Under the pieces are notes generated by a model, which was not told the DNA's origin, did not search any database, and saw only the letters and a list, made by a program, of their open reading frames with translations. A stretch of 64,000 nucleotides of DNA from an uncultured Roseibium sp. (GTDB lineage Bacteria; Pseudomonadota; Alphaproteobacteria; Rhizobiales; Stappiaceae). Positions 1 to 8,697 of this stretch are shown piece after piece; within the stretch, counting starts at the first letter, position 1; every line of letters starts with the position of its first letter. The DNA lies in NCBI RefSeq assembly GCF_947494555.1, contig NZ_CANLVF010000005.1, forward strand, positions 186,001 through 250,000, read 5' to 3'. A program made the translations under genes and the position numbers.

Positions 1-239
1 GTGTCGCAACGTAGTTCTGCGTATTTTGCGCGATTAGGGAGGCCCGGTTTCGCACTTCCCCCTTGTCCGGAAGTAAACGTGCCTACCACTTTGAACCAAT
101 CATAAAGGACTGCTGACACTGTCGTTTTCTGAATGAAGCGATAGCAATTCGTGGTAAGCGTCGCAGCGAATGGACTGTTCCATTTCCCGGCCGCGTTCAC
201 GCCACCTTGTAACCGACACCCTTCATTTCGGGCCCGCCA
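1..239. other. Upstream non-coding stretch at window edge
   Basis: I see no convincing coding frame, RNA gene or repeat here. It precedes the DMT transporter gene and presumably carries its promoter, but I cannot point to a clear -35/-10 pair. A gene ending to the left of the window cannot be excluded. Confidence 0.4.
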
Positions 240-1136
240 TTGACCGTTCGATCTTTCAAATCAGCCCTCCTTTCTCCGAACCTGGCCGGCAGTCTCTGGA
301 TGATCGCCGCGATGGCGGCCTTTGCTCTGGAGGATGCGTTCGTCAAGCAAGCCGCGAAGGACTTGCCCGTGAGCCAGGTTCTGATCCTGTTCGGGCTCGG
401 TGGAGCCCTTGCGTTTTGGGGTCTTGCCAGGCTGAAGCGGGAAACCGTGTTTCACGCAGACGTCTTGTCGCCCGTCATGAAGATACGGTTCGTTTTTGAG
501 CTTGTCGGACGCCTGTTCTATATCCTCGCGCTTGCCTTGACGCCGCTTTCCTCGACCACGGCGATCCTGCAGGCCACACCTATCTTCGTCGTGCTTGGCG
601 CTGCCCTCTTCTTTGGAGAGAGTGTCGGCTGGCGACGCTGGAGCGCAATTGTCATCGGGTTGGTTGGCGTCCTGATCGTGCTACGCCCGGCCGGCGACAG
701 TTTTTCCCTGCTCTCCTTGCTGGCGGTGATCGGAATGCTCGGATTTTCCGGCCGTGACCTGGCAAGCCGGGCAGCGCCCGCGACATTGAGCACGAACGTG
801 CTCGGATTTTACGGTTTCATCACCATCATCATTGCCGGCATTCTGTTCTACTTCTGGGAGCAACCGATTGTGATTGTGCCCACGCAATCTCATCTGCAGG
901 CGCTCGCGGCAGCAGTCGCGCTCGGTGTGGTCGCCTATACCTCACTCATGAAAGCCATGCGCACCGGGGAGGTGGCTGCGGTCACGCCGTTCCGCTATTC
1001 ACGGCTGCTTTTCGGCATGTTGCTCGGCGTTGTCTGGTTTGGCGAAACGGTCGACATTCAGATGATGATCGGTTGCGGTGTTATCGTCGCGTCCGGCCTG
1101 TTTATTCTGTGGCGCAGCAACAGGGTGCGGTCGTAA
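240..1136 (+). CDS. DMT superfamily (EamA) transporter
   Basis: A 298-residue hydrophobic protein with about ten predicted membrane segments arranged as two EamA halves, the usual size for drug/metabolite transporters of the inner membrane. The N-terminus has the family pattern (SPNLAGSLWMIAAMAAFALED, then a Lys at the end of helix 1), and the second half begins near residue 150 with the LLSLLAVIGMLGF helix. The start is a TTG at 240 with no clear ribosome binding site; an ATG at 300 is in frame but would cut into helix 1, so I prefer the TTG. It lies convergent to a GcvA-like LysR gene and close to an SHMT-like enzyme, so export of an amino acid or derivative is plausible but unproven. Confidence 0.85.
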   Translation: MTVRSFKSALLSPNLAGSLWMIAAMAAFALEDAFVKQAAKDLPVSQVLILFGLGGALAFWGLARLKRETVFHADVLSPVMKIRFVFELVGRLFYILALALTPLSSTTAILQATPIFVVLGAALFFGESVGWRRWSAIVIGLVGVLIVLRPAGDSFSLLSLLAVIGMLGFSGRDLASRAAPATLSTNVLGFYGFITIIIAGILFYFWEQPIVIVPTQSHLQALAAAVALGVVAYTSLMKAMRTGEVAAVTPFRYSRLLFGMLLGVVWFGETVDIQMMIGCGVIVASGLFILWRSNRVRS

Positions 1137-1152
1137 GTCAGGATCGGGGCGT

Positions 1153-2034
1153 TCAATCGACGTTGCCCGACAATCTTTGCAGTTCCGCCTCGACCTCGCT
1201 GCTTCGCCCTTCCGGTAGTCGCCACATTGTAATTGCGCGAGGCAACGGTACCCTTTTCGGGAATGGAGCGACAAGTGCGCCGGATCTCAAATGCTGCTCG
1301 ACCAGGGATGTGTGGCCCATCAGGACCCCAGCTCCGCTGATAGCCTCTTCGACCGCCAGGGAATACAGCGAGAACACCGGTCCGCGCGGCACGAGCCCTA
1401 TCCCCGGACATGCATGCGCTGCCCAAATGGCCCAGTCGTCAACCCAGGCGGTGTCCGTCAGACAGGCAACCTTGTTGAGGTCCGCGGGCCGTTTGAGGTG
1501 ACGCGCACATTCGGGCGAACAAACCGGCAGCAGTTCATCCTTTTGGAGCTGCACACCTCCTTGCGGAACGACGTCGCTGTAGAACAGGCAAAGATCAAAT
1601 GGGACACGTTTGAGATTTGGCGGAGTTTCCAATGCAGTGACGGAGACATCGAGATCGGGAATTCTGGCGCGCAGACCTGGCAGCCGCGGCGCGAGCCAGA
1701 GCTGCGCCAGGGCCGGCAAGGCCGCTATGTGTACCTTTTGCGGCGCGGCGTCCTGTCTGAGCTCCCGTACTGCCTGGCTCAGAGAATCAAAGACTTCCAC
1801 AAATGCCCGCGTGGACCTTTGACCGACGGGAGTAAGTTCTACGCCCCGGGCGTTACGGACGAAAAGCGACGCGCCAATTTCCTGTTCAAGCGATTTGACT
1901 TGAGCGGCGACAGCGCCGGGTGTGACGTTCAGTTCCTCCGCAGCGAGCGCAAAGCCCCCCAACCTCGCCGACGCTTCGAAAGCACGAAGCGCGTTGAGCG
2001 AGGGAATGCGTGGTATCGGTGGTGCGACAGGCAT
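1153..2034 (-). CDS. LysR family regulator, GcvA-like
   Basis: A 293-residue LysR regulator. The winged helix-turn-helix occupies roughly residues 10-70 (SLNALRAFEASARLGGFALA followed by the recognition segment NVTPGAVAAQVKSLE), and the rest is the periplasmic-binding-like effector domain. The ALRAFEA/TPGAVAAQ pattern is typical of the GcvA subgroup, which often controls amino-acid metabolism. It is divergent from the SHMT-like gene at 2135, with about 100 bp between the starts, the classical layout for a LysR regulator and its target. The gene is full length with an ATG start. Confidence 0.88.
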   Translation of the reverse strand: MPVAPPIPRIPSLNALRAFEASARLGGFALAAEELNVTPGAVAAQVKSLEQEIGASLFVRNARGVELTPVGQRSTRAFVEVFDSLSQAVRELRQDAAPQKVHIAALPALAQLWLAPRLPGLRARIPDLDVSVTALETPPNLKRVPFDLCLFYSDVVPQGGVQLQKDELLPVCSPECARHLKRPADLNKVACLTDTAWVDDWAIWAAHACPGIGLVPRGPVFSLYSLAVEEAISGAGVLMGHTSLVEQHLRSGALVAPFPKRVPLPRAITMWRLPEGRSSEVEAELQRLSGNVD

Positions 2035-2134
2035 AATAAGACCTAAATTTTCTAGCCCTTACTTTTCTAAATTCTGATTTGCCAAAACACAAGCAAAGGG
2101 TCACGTTCGGCCGGCACCCTTTGGAGGAATTTGA
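2035..2134. promoter_or_regulatory. Divergent promoter region, LysR / SHMT-like gene
   Basis: The 100-bp divergent gap holds an AT-rich block with two direct copies of TTTTCTA (2048-2054 and 2063-2069) spaced 15 bp apart. This would suit a LysR-type operator, but the assignment rests only on position and repetition. A good ribosome binding site (TTGGAGGAA) precedes the ATG at 2135. Confidence 0.35.
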
Positions 2135-3460
2135 ATGTCAGTACATGAGCTCCGGCCCTGGTTGCCGCAAGGCGTGGCACAGCGGATCGACTTGATTTTA
2201 GAGGCGACCCGTCTGCGGTCGTCCGACCAGATCGCGCAGCGTATCGATGAACTGGTCGATATGAACCGGGACATCCACGAGCGGGACTGCTTCAATCTCA
2301 ATCCAGCGACAAACGTCATGAATCCGAAGGCGGAGGCGCTTCTGGCCAGCGGTCTCGGGTCGCGCCCTTCTCTCGGCTATCCTGGCGACAAATATGAAAT
2401 GGGGCTTGAGGCAATCGAGGAGATCGAGGTGATCGCCGCCGACCTTGCCTGCGAGATCTTTAATGCAACGCATTCAGAAATCCGGGTCGCATCGGGTGCG
2501 CTCGCCAATCTTTATGCCTTCATGGCGACGACAAAGCCTGGAGACACGATCATTGCACCGCCTGCGTCGGTCGGCGGGCATGTCACCCATCATGCGCCGG
2601 GCTGCGCGGGATTATACGGGCTCACAATCGTCGAAGCGCCGGTCGATCCGGACGGATACACCATCGACCTGGACGGGCTGCGCACGCAGGCACTTGAATT
2701 GCGTCCCCGGCTCATCACGATCGGAATGAGCCTCAACCTCTTTCCCCATCCGGTGTCCGAAATCCGCGCGATTGCCGACGAAGTCGGCGCTCATGTCCTG
2801 TTCGACGCAGCGCATCAATGCGGCATGATCGCCGGCGGCGTATTTGCCGACCCATTGGCCGAAGGTGCCCATCTGATGACCATGAGCACATATAAAAGCC
2901 TGGGCGGACCGGCCGGCGGGCTCATCGTGACCAATGACAAAAACCTCTCGCAAAAGCTCGACGCCATCGCTTTTCCGGGCCTCACAGCGAATTTCGATGC
3001 TGCCAAGTCCGCAGCACTGGCCATCTCCCTGCTGGACTGGCGGGAATTCGGCACAGCCTATGCGCAAAAGATGGTCTCCACTGCAACGGCTCTTGCATCC
3101 GCCCTCGCCGAGGAAGGCCTGCCGGTCTTTTCAACGAAACAGGGCTATACGGCATCTCATCAGTTCGCTCTGGCAGCGGCCCCGTTCGGCGGCGGACAAA
3201 CAGCTTCCAAGAAGCTTCGCGAAGCCGGTTTCCTTGCCTGCGGCATCGGCCTTCCGATAGCCGAGATTGATGGTGACATGAACGGGCTCCGCTTCGGCAC
3301 GCCCGAACTCGTGCGCTGGGGTATGCAGGAGTTCGACATGCCCGAACTCGCCCGCCTGATCGCCGAAGCGCTGCGGTCCAACGATCCGCAGGCAATGGCG
3401 GGGCGCGTGGGTGAATGGCGGCGTTCATTCAAGGATCTGCACTTCGTGCACCGCGGCTGA
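2135..3460 (+). CDS. Serine hydroxymethyltransferase-like PLP enzyme
   Basis: A 441-residue fold-type I PLP enzyme clearly related to GlyA: LGYPGDKYEMG (80-90) matches the SHMT substrate loop, DAAHQCG (224-230) matches the DGAH PLP-binding motif, and STYKSLGGPAGG (251-262) carries the Schiff-base lysine Lys254. Three positions differ from housekeeping SHMT: the second Tyr of the YYGG loop is Glu88, the His before the lysine is Tyr253, and the Arg of GPRGG is Ala260. It is therefore probably not the main folate-dependent SHMT but a relative such as an alpha-methylserine or other beta-hydroxy-amino-acid aldolase (inference). It is divergent from a GcvA-like regulator. Confidence 0.8.
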   Translation: MSVHELRPWLPQGVAQRIDLILEATRLRSSDQIAQRIDELVDMNRDIHERDCFNLNPATNVMNPKAEALLASGLGSRPSLGYPGDKYEMGLEAIEEIEVIAADLACEIFNATHSEIRVASGALANLYAFMATTKPGDTIIAPPASVGGHVTHHAPGCAGLYGLTIVEAPVDPDGYTIDLDGLRTQALELRPRLITIGMSLNLFPHPVSEIRAIADEVGAHVLFDAAHQCGMIAGGVFADPLAEGAHLMTMSTYKSLGGPAGGLIVTNDKNLSQKLDAIAFPGLTANFDAAKSAALAISLLDWREFGTAYAQKMVSTATALASALAEEGLPVFSTKQGYTASHQFALAAAPFGGGQTASKKLREAGFLACGIGLPIAEIDGDMNGLRFGTPELVRWGMQEFDMPELARLIAEALRSNDPQAMAGRVGEWRRSFKDLHFVHRG

Positions 3461-3537
3461 TCCGGTCTTCCGTTTTTGCATTTCTGTGCCTACCCTTCTC
3501 CAACGACGCCACGATGACGTAGGAGGGCGAGGCGAAT

Positions 3538-4671
3538 ATGCAAAAGCAATCGGATCAAGGATATCAGGCCCTGGAAACCATACTCGGCGACTCGCCCGAT
3601 CTGCTGAAGTCACTGCTTGAAGGATCGCCCGACACGATCAGCCTCTCCGACGCGCGACAACCGGATCTGCCACTCACCTACGTCAATCCGTCTTTTTGCG
3701 AGACCACGGGATACGGCTCCGAGGAAGCACTCGGGAGAAACTGCCGCTTCCTTCAGGGAGAGGACACAAACCAGGACGATGTTTCAATAATCAGGAAGGC
3801 CATCGCCGAGCGCTTGCCTGTCGATGTCGTCCTCCTGAACTACAAGAAGTCCGGGGAGCCGTTTATCAATGCGCTGAGGATGGCACCGATTTTCGACAAG
3901 TCGGGAGACCTCTCGGCTTTCCTGGGGATCCAAAGGGACATCACGAAGGAACGGCTGCGCACCGAAAGAGACCTGGCTCAGAACAGGCTGGAAGCTCTTG
4001 GCACGGCATCAGGTGCGCTTGCCCATCAGCTCAACAATCTTTTGCACCCCATCACAAGCCTCATTTCCCTGCATCTGCCCGACATTGCGGACCCGGCGAT
4101 CCGCAAGGATCTGGAAGTTTCTCTCTATAGCGCACGACAGGCTGCGGACCTGTCGAACAACCTGTTGGGACTGTCACGTGGAAAATTTCACGACAGTTCG
4201 GACGTCACCATGCTTCCCGACGGACTGATCCGTGCGGTCGAACTTGTGCGCCTGATGCTGCCGCCGACGATCACACTGGAAACCGATTTCGAGACACCTG
4301 CAAAAGACTTGCGTGTTCCAATTAGTGAAACCTTGTTTGCACAAGTAATCATCAACATTGTCACCAACGCAGCCCAGGCAACCAAGAATATAGGGATAAT
4401 ACGTATAGAACTCTCTGAATTCGAAGACTCAAGAGTGAGAATTTCGATTGCCGACAACGGTCCCGGCATTCCAAAAACGTTACGAGATAAAGTATTCACT
4501 CCATTTTACTCTAGCAAAAAAGAAAAAAACGGATCCGGCCTTGGCCTTTCCGTCGTTTTGCAAATTATTAATAAAGTTGGTGGAAATATTATAGTCAGTG
4601 ATGGCCTCATACAACCAGATGGAGACGGAATCGGTTGTATGTTTACTATAGATCTACAGAAAATTACGTAG
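3538..4671 (+). CDS. LOV-domain (blue-light) sensor histidine kinase
   Basis: A 377-residue soluble kinase with no membrane segment. Residues about 20-140 form a PAS/LOV domain with the signature GRNCRFLQ at 66-73; Cys69 is the residue that forms the photoadduct with FMN in known LOV proteins. The HisKA region follows, with phospho-acceptor His163 in AHQLNNLL, and then an ATPase domain with NAAQAT (N box), DNGPGIP and GSGLGLSVV. The product should phosphorylate a receiver in response to blue light, and the receiver gene 35 bp downstream is the obvious partner. The last third of the gene is visibly AT-richer than the rest. The first base is an ATG close to a GGAGG-like site. Confidence 0.88.
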   Translation: MQKQSDQGYQALETILGDSPDLLKSLLEGSPDTISLSDARQPDLPLTYVNPSFCETTGYGSEEALGRNCRFLQGEDTNQDDVSIIRKAIAERLPVDVVLLNYKKSGEPFINALRMAPIFDKSGDLSAFLGIQRDITKERLRTERDLAQNRLEALGTASGALAHQLNNLLHPITSLISLHLPDIADPAIRKDLEVSLYSARQAADLSNNLLGLSRGKFHDSSDVTMLPDGLIRAVELVRLMLPPTITLETDFETPAKDLRVPISETLFAQVIINIVTNAAQATKNIGIIRIELSEFEDSRVRISIADNGPGIPKTLRDKVFTPFYSSKKEKNGSGLGLSVVLQIINKVGGNIIVSDGLIQPDGDGIGCMFTIDLQKIT

Positions 4672-4706
4672 GGTTGTATTTCGGTAGGTCTGGGAGCGAC
4701 GGTATA

Positions 4707-5075
4707 ATGTGTCAGATTCTACTGATTGACGATATGCAGCCCGTCCGGCACGCGATTGCGGCAACGCTTCGCAAAGCGGGACACGAGGTTGTTGAGACCG
4801 ATGACGGCAACAAGGGGCTCGAAATTGTTTCCAAGAAACAATTCGACCTGGTGATTACCGACATCATGATGCCGGCCTCCGATGGAACGGACGTGGTGTA
4901 TGCACTCAAGTCGGCCAAGGCCGGTCCCAAAGTCATCGCGATGTCGGGCGGGGGCGCCGGCATTCCGGCGAAGGAGGCGTTGCAACTTTCGACGTCTCAG
5001 GCCGATGCGGTCCTGAAGAAGCCTTTCACCAATGAAGACCTGATCGAGACAGTGAGCGGACTCACGTCGAACTGA
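4707..5075 (+). CDS. Single-domain response regulator (CheY-like)
   Basis: A 122-residue receiver with no output domain. The acidic pair is in LLIDDMQ (residues 5-11), the phospho-acceptor is Asp52 in VITDIMMP, and the lysine is in LKKPF near residue 107. The frame stays open upstream to 4635, but the receiver fold begins at the ATG at 4707, so I use that start. It sits between the LOV kinase and a chemoreceptor and is most simply the kinase's substrate. A receiver without an output domain usually acts by protein contact, for example on a flagellar motor or another kinase, but the target is not visible here. Confidence 0.85.
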   Translation: MCQILLIDDMQPVRHAIAATLRKAGHEVVETDDGNKGLEIVSKKQFDLVITDIMMPASDGTDVVYALKSAKAGPKVIAMSGGGAGIPAKEALQLSTSQADAVLKKPFTNEDLIETVSGLTSN

Positions 5076-5110
5076 TCGAATTCTCACCCACGCATTTGGA
5101 GGGGACAATC

Positions 5111-7438
5111 GTGGCCTGGTTCTACAACATGCGGCTGACGCAGAAACTTCTGCTCGCCTTCGGCGTTTTACTGCTCATCATGGCATTCCTCGGCGGGAAA
5201 TCCGCCATGATGTTCAACACGCTGGATCATGAATTCACCGAGTTCACCGAACATGGCAACGCGCTTGCCGCGGCGGCCGACCTCACGCAGGCCTTTTCCG
5301 AAATGGAGATAAAGGCCATCGAGTTCGTCGAGAATTCATCCGATGACAAGCTTCAGCATGTCGATGCAGCCCACACGAAGGTGGTTGCACACATCGACGA
5401 AAAGATCAAGAAGCTTCATGTGCCCGAAGAGATCGAACGGCTCGAAGATGCGCGCAAACACGTTGAGATCTATTGGGAAAATTTCCAGAAGGTTGCCCAC
5501 GAGCGTGCACTGCAAAAGGACATTGTCGACAACAGCCTGCATAAGGCCGGCGACAAGCTGCAATACGAAATCGTGACAGTCTTCAAGCACAAGCAGGAGA
5601 AGGATTCCAAAAGCGGCAAGCCTTCCGAAACGGTCGAACTCGTGACCGATGCGATGATCCATCTCCTGATCGCACGCGATCACGCCAACCGCTTCGTCTA
5701 TTCCGGTATGGAATCTGAACTCGACTACGCGCTCTCGGAAATCGACCGGGTCAAGAAAGACCTGACCAGCGATGCCATGAAAAAGCTCGACGGCGAGGAC
5801 AAGAAGCTCGTTGACGACGCCCTTCAACAGATTGAGGTCTATGTAAGCGCTCTCAACGAGTTTCGGGCACTTGAGAAGGACATCCGCCACCTGGAACATG
5901 ACGTGATGTTCGCGGAAGCGAAAATTATTGCCGATGACCTTACCGCGATCAAAAAATTTGCCATCGACGCGGAACACAAGCTGGAAGCGAAGGTTCATGA
6001 GCAGACCGCGAGTTCAATCATGTTCTCGCTGGGAGGAACTGCAATCGGCTTTGCTATCGGGCTTGCCGTTGCCATCGCGCTCGGACGGATGATCAGCGGC
6101 CCGGTCAACGGGCTATCCCGGACGATGGATGACCTTTCGCACAATCGCCTCGACACCGCGATCCCTGCGCTGAAAGGCAAGGACGAAATCGCCGAAATGA
6201 CCCGCGCCGTCATGGTTTTCCGGGATGGACTGGTTGAAAGGCAAGCCATGCGCGAAGCGCAGGAAAAGAACCGTGAGCAAACGAACAGGCGCCGGGACGA
6301 ACTGGATCAGATGATCGGCATTTTCGGCAACACGATCCGGGGCATCTTCAAGCGCATGTCCCAGTCCTCAACGGAAATGTCCGACACGGCTGAAACGCTG
6401 ACGCAAACTTCCGACAACTCGACCAATCAGGCGACCGTGCTCGACAAGGAAGCCAGCGACACTTCCTCCATGGTGGCAACGGTGTCTTCGGCTGCCGAAG
6501 AACTGATTTCCTCCATTCAGGAGATTCGCCGAAACGCGGATCACTCGGCTGAAATCGCGGCGCGCGCTTCGGACCGTGCGGAAGAAACGAAGTCCAACTT
6601 CACCGAACTTGTCACGGCCTCGGACCAGATCACCAGTGTTGTCGACCTGATCCGTGAAATCGCCGACCAGACCAACCTTTTGGCGCTCAATGCGACGATC
6701 GAGGCAGCGCGTGCCGGGGAAGCCGGCAAGGGCTTCGCAGTCGTTGCCTCCGAAGTCAAGGAACTGGCAGCGCAGACTTCCCGGGCAACCGGAGAAATCA
6801 GCAACCAGGTGGGGGCCGTTCAGCGCACAGCGCAAAGCGCTGAACAGTCCATCGGCGAAATCTACGGAACCGTTCGCGAAATCAACGATGTCGCCACCAG
6901 CATTGCATCGTCGGTCACGCAGCAGGAAAGCGCCACATCCGAAATCGCACGCAGCATGGAGACGGTCTCAAGCAGCGCGGCGCGCGTGCGCGACAGCGTT
7001 TCTGTCATGCGGCAGAACTCCGAAGACACAGCCAACTCCTCCCAAATGGTGAAGGAAGGCAGCTCGGTGGTCTATGACGAGGCGGTGCTTCTGGGTGACG
7101 AGGTGGAAACTTTCCTCGATGCGATTGCCAACCGGGGCGACGACGAGACCTACCGGATCTATGACGTCGACTGGCCGGCAACGCTGGAAATCGGCGGCAG
7201 GCAGATCAGTGCCCGCACCCTGAAAATCTCGTCTGCGTTCTGCACGGTTTCCGAAAAACTCGACGTGGCTCCCGGCACGCGTGTCGTGTTCGAATGCAGT
7301 GAATTGACTGCGGCCATCGAAGCGCGCGTTGCTGTGACGGATGACGACACAACAACCCTGCAATTCCCGCTGAACCTGGATCACATTGCGGATCTCAGGT
7401 CCCAGCTGGAACAGCACGGCCTGGCATCAGCGGCCTGA
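5111..7438 (+). CDS. Methyl-accepting chemotaxis protein with PilZ-like tail
   Basis: A 775-residue chemoreceptor. A membrane helix at about 10-30 is followed by a mostly helical periplasmic region (to about 300), a second membrane helix (about 302-324), a HAMP domain and a long cytoplasmic coiled coil. The conserved hairpin tip, with ADQTNLLALNATIEAARAGE and GFAVVASEVKELA, lies near 516-553. The last 90 residues are a separate beta-rich module resembling PilZ (YDVDWPATLEIGGR; GTRVVFEC), suggesting c-di-GMP input, though the canonical RxxxR motif is not evident. The GTG at 5111 is chosen because GGAGGGG lies just upstream; an in-frame TTG at 5096 overlaps that site. It follows the LOV kinase and receiver. 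Confidence 0.88.
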   Translation: MAWFYNMRLTQKLLLAFGVLLLIMAFLGGKSAMMFNTLDHEFTEFTEHGNALAAAADLTQAFSEMEIKAIEFVENSSDDKLQHVDAAHTKVVAHIDEKIKKLHVPEEIERLEDARKHVEIYWENFQKVAHERALQKDIVDNSLHKAGDKLQYEIVTVFKHKQEKDSKSGKPSETVELVTDAMIHLLIARDHANRFVYSGMESELDYALSEIDRVKKDLTSDAMKKLDGEDKKLVDDALQQIEVYVSALNEFRALEKDIRHLEHDVMFAEAKIIADDLTAIKKFAIDAEHKLEAKVHEQTASSIMFSLGGTAIGFAIGLAVAIALGRMISGPVNGLSRTMDDLSHNRLDTAIPALKGKDEIAEMTRAVMVFRDGLVERQAMREAQEKNREQTNRRRDELDQMIGIFGNTIRGIFKRMSQSSTEMSDTAETLTQTSDNSTNQATVLDKEASDTSSMVATVSSAAEELISSIQEIRRNADHSAEIAARASDRAEETKSNFTELVTASDQITSVVDLIREIADQTNLLALNATIEAARAGEAGKGFAVVASEVKELAAQTSRATGEISNQVGAVQRTAQSAEQSIGEIYGTVREINDVATSIASSVTQQESATSEIARSMETVSSSAARVRDSVSVMRQNSEDTANSSQMVKEGSSVVYDEAVLLGDEVETFLDAIANRGDDETYRIYDVDWPATLEIGGRQISARTLKISSAFCTVSEKLDVAPGTRVVFECSELTAAIEARVAVTDDDTTTLQFPLNLDHIADLRSQLEQHGLASAA

Positions 7439-7460
7439 GCAGAGGTACAAACGCATCGGG

Positions 7461-7504
7461 GCGCCCTGGACCTTCGTGATGGGTCCAGGGCGTCCTGTTT
7501 TTTT
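7461..7504 (+). terminator. Rho-independent terminator after MCP gene
   Basis: An 11-bp perfect GC-rich stem (CGCCCTGGACC at 7462-7472 pairing with GGTCCAGGGCG at 7482-7492) is followed by TCCTG and a seven-T run. It closes the LOV kinase-receiver-chemoreceptor transcription unit. Confidence 0.88.
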
Positions 7505-7600
7505 GCCGGGTGCGCCCGACAATCAGATACGGTCCCCGCTACACTTCAAAGACGATCCCGCAAGAACCCTATCCGGGAGACACCGGTTGATCCGGTGTTT

Positions 7601-8650
7601 TCACGATTTCGGCCGCCCGAGTACCAACCCCGTGATCAGCGGCAGCAACAGTATCATGCCGGTGAAGCGCGCAATCTGGTGTGCTGCGACAAAGGCCGGG
7701 TCCAGATCGAGAATGAACGCCAGAAGCGTCATGACCTCAAGTCCACCAGGCGCATAAGCCAATAAAGCCTGACCAAATGGAATATCAACCAGGGATGAAA
7801 TCAGCAGGGCCCCGAGAATAGACATCATGAATGCTGCGCTGAACGCCGCGATTGAGGCACCTAAAACAGAGACGAATTGCCTGAAAGTCATAGCGCCGAA
7901 GCGGCAGCCGATCATCGCGCCCATCAGGACGAAACACGGCAGAACAAGATAAAAGGGCAGCACGAGTGTCCAGGCGCCCGAGGCATTCAGTCCGGCGCTC
8001 ATGAAAAACGCGCCTGTCATCAGGCCGCCCGGCACGTTCAGCTTATGTGCCACGAGGCTTGCAAGCAGGCAAAGTGGCAATCCAATAATGATCTCAAACC
8101 AGCTGGATGCCTCGATCACCCCCCCTTCCCCGTCGACGGTGCCGCTTGTCGATACGACGGCAAAAGGCAGGATGGCGACCAGAACGAACAATCTCAGCGA
8201 CTGGCTCGATGCGATCCGGGGAAGATCGGCGCCACGGTCCGTCGCAAGCGCGATCACATAGGACAGCGCCCCTGGTATTGCGCCGAAAAAAGCCGTTTCC
8301 CGCGACCATTTGGCTCCGAAATGCAGCACCAGATAGCCTGCCAGCGTAACGCAAACGACCACCACGAGCAGAAGCGCCATCGACACTGGCCACTCCGCGA
8401 TCCGCTCGACGACATCGGGACTAACACCGGCACCCATGGACACGCCGATGACGACAAACAGTGCATCGCGCAGCGGATCCGGCATGACTGTCGGAACGCC
8501 CGCAAGCGTTGCCGCGGCGACAAAGACCATTGCGCCTGACAGCCAGGCGGCGGGAAGGCCCGCGAAATAGAACAGGCTACCTCCGAAAGCTGCAATCAGG
8601 ATTGTCAGCGACAGGTGTGCGGCGGTTTTGGTCAATTGATCAGAGGTCAT
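7601..8650 (-). CDS. AbrB-family integral membrane protein
   Basis: A 349-residue, very hydrophobic protein with about ten membrane segments and an internal duplication (GLPAAWLSGAMVFVAA and GVSMGAGVSPDVVERI in the first half; NVPGGLMTGAFFMSAG in the second). This is the pattern of the COG3180/AbrB-duplication family, often called a putative ammonia monooxygenase or misnamed a transcriptional regulator. It is a probable inner-membrane transporter of unknown substrate. The coding frame starts with ATG at 8650; its promoter region contains repeated TTGAT elements. Its 3' end faces the chemoreceptor terminator. Confidence 0.82.
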   Translation of the reverse strand: MTSDQLTKTAAHLSLTILIAAFGGSLFYFAGLPAAWLSGAMVFVAAATLAGVPTVMPDPLRDALFVVIGVSMGAGVSPDVVERIAEWPVSMALLLVVVVCVTLAGYLVLHFGAKWSRETAFFGAIPGALSYVIALATDRGADLPRIASSQSLRLFVLVAILPFAVVSTSGTVDGEGGVIEASSWFEIIIGLPLCLLASLVAHKLNVPGGLMTGAFFMSAGLNASGAWTLVLPFYLVLPCFVLMGAMIGCRFGAMTFRQFVSVLGASIAAFSAAFMMSILGALLISSLVDIPFGQALLAYAPGGLEVMTLLAFILDLDPAFVAAHQIARFTGMILLLPLITGLVLGRPKS

Positions 8651-8697
8651 CGGGGTCTGGCAGATTGGGAGGTCTTCTGTCTCCGTGACTAATATAG

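Noticed and set aside
4703..4708. TATAAT overlapping the start codon of the receiver gene as an internal promoter
   Set aside because: The only TTGTAT-like -35 element is 22 or more bases away, too far for a usual promoter.
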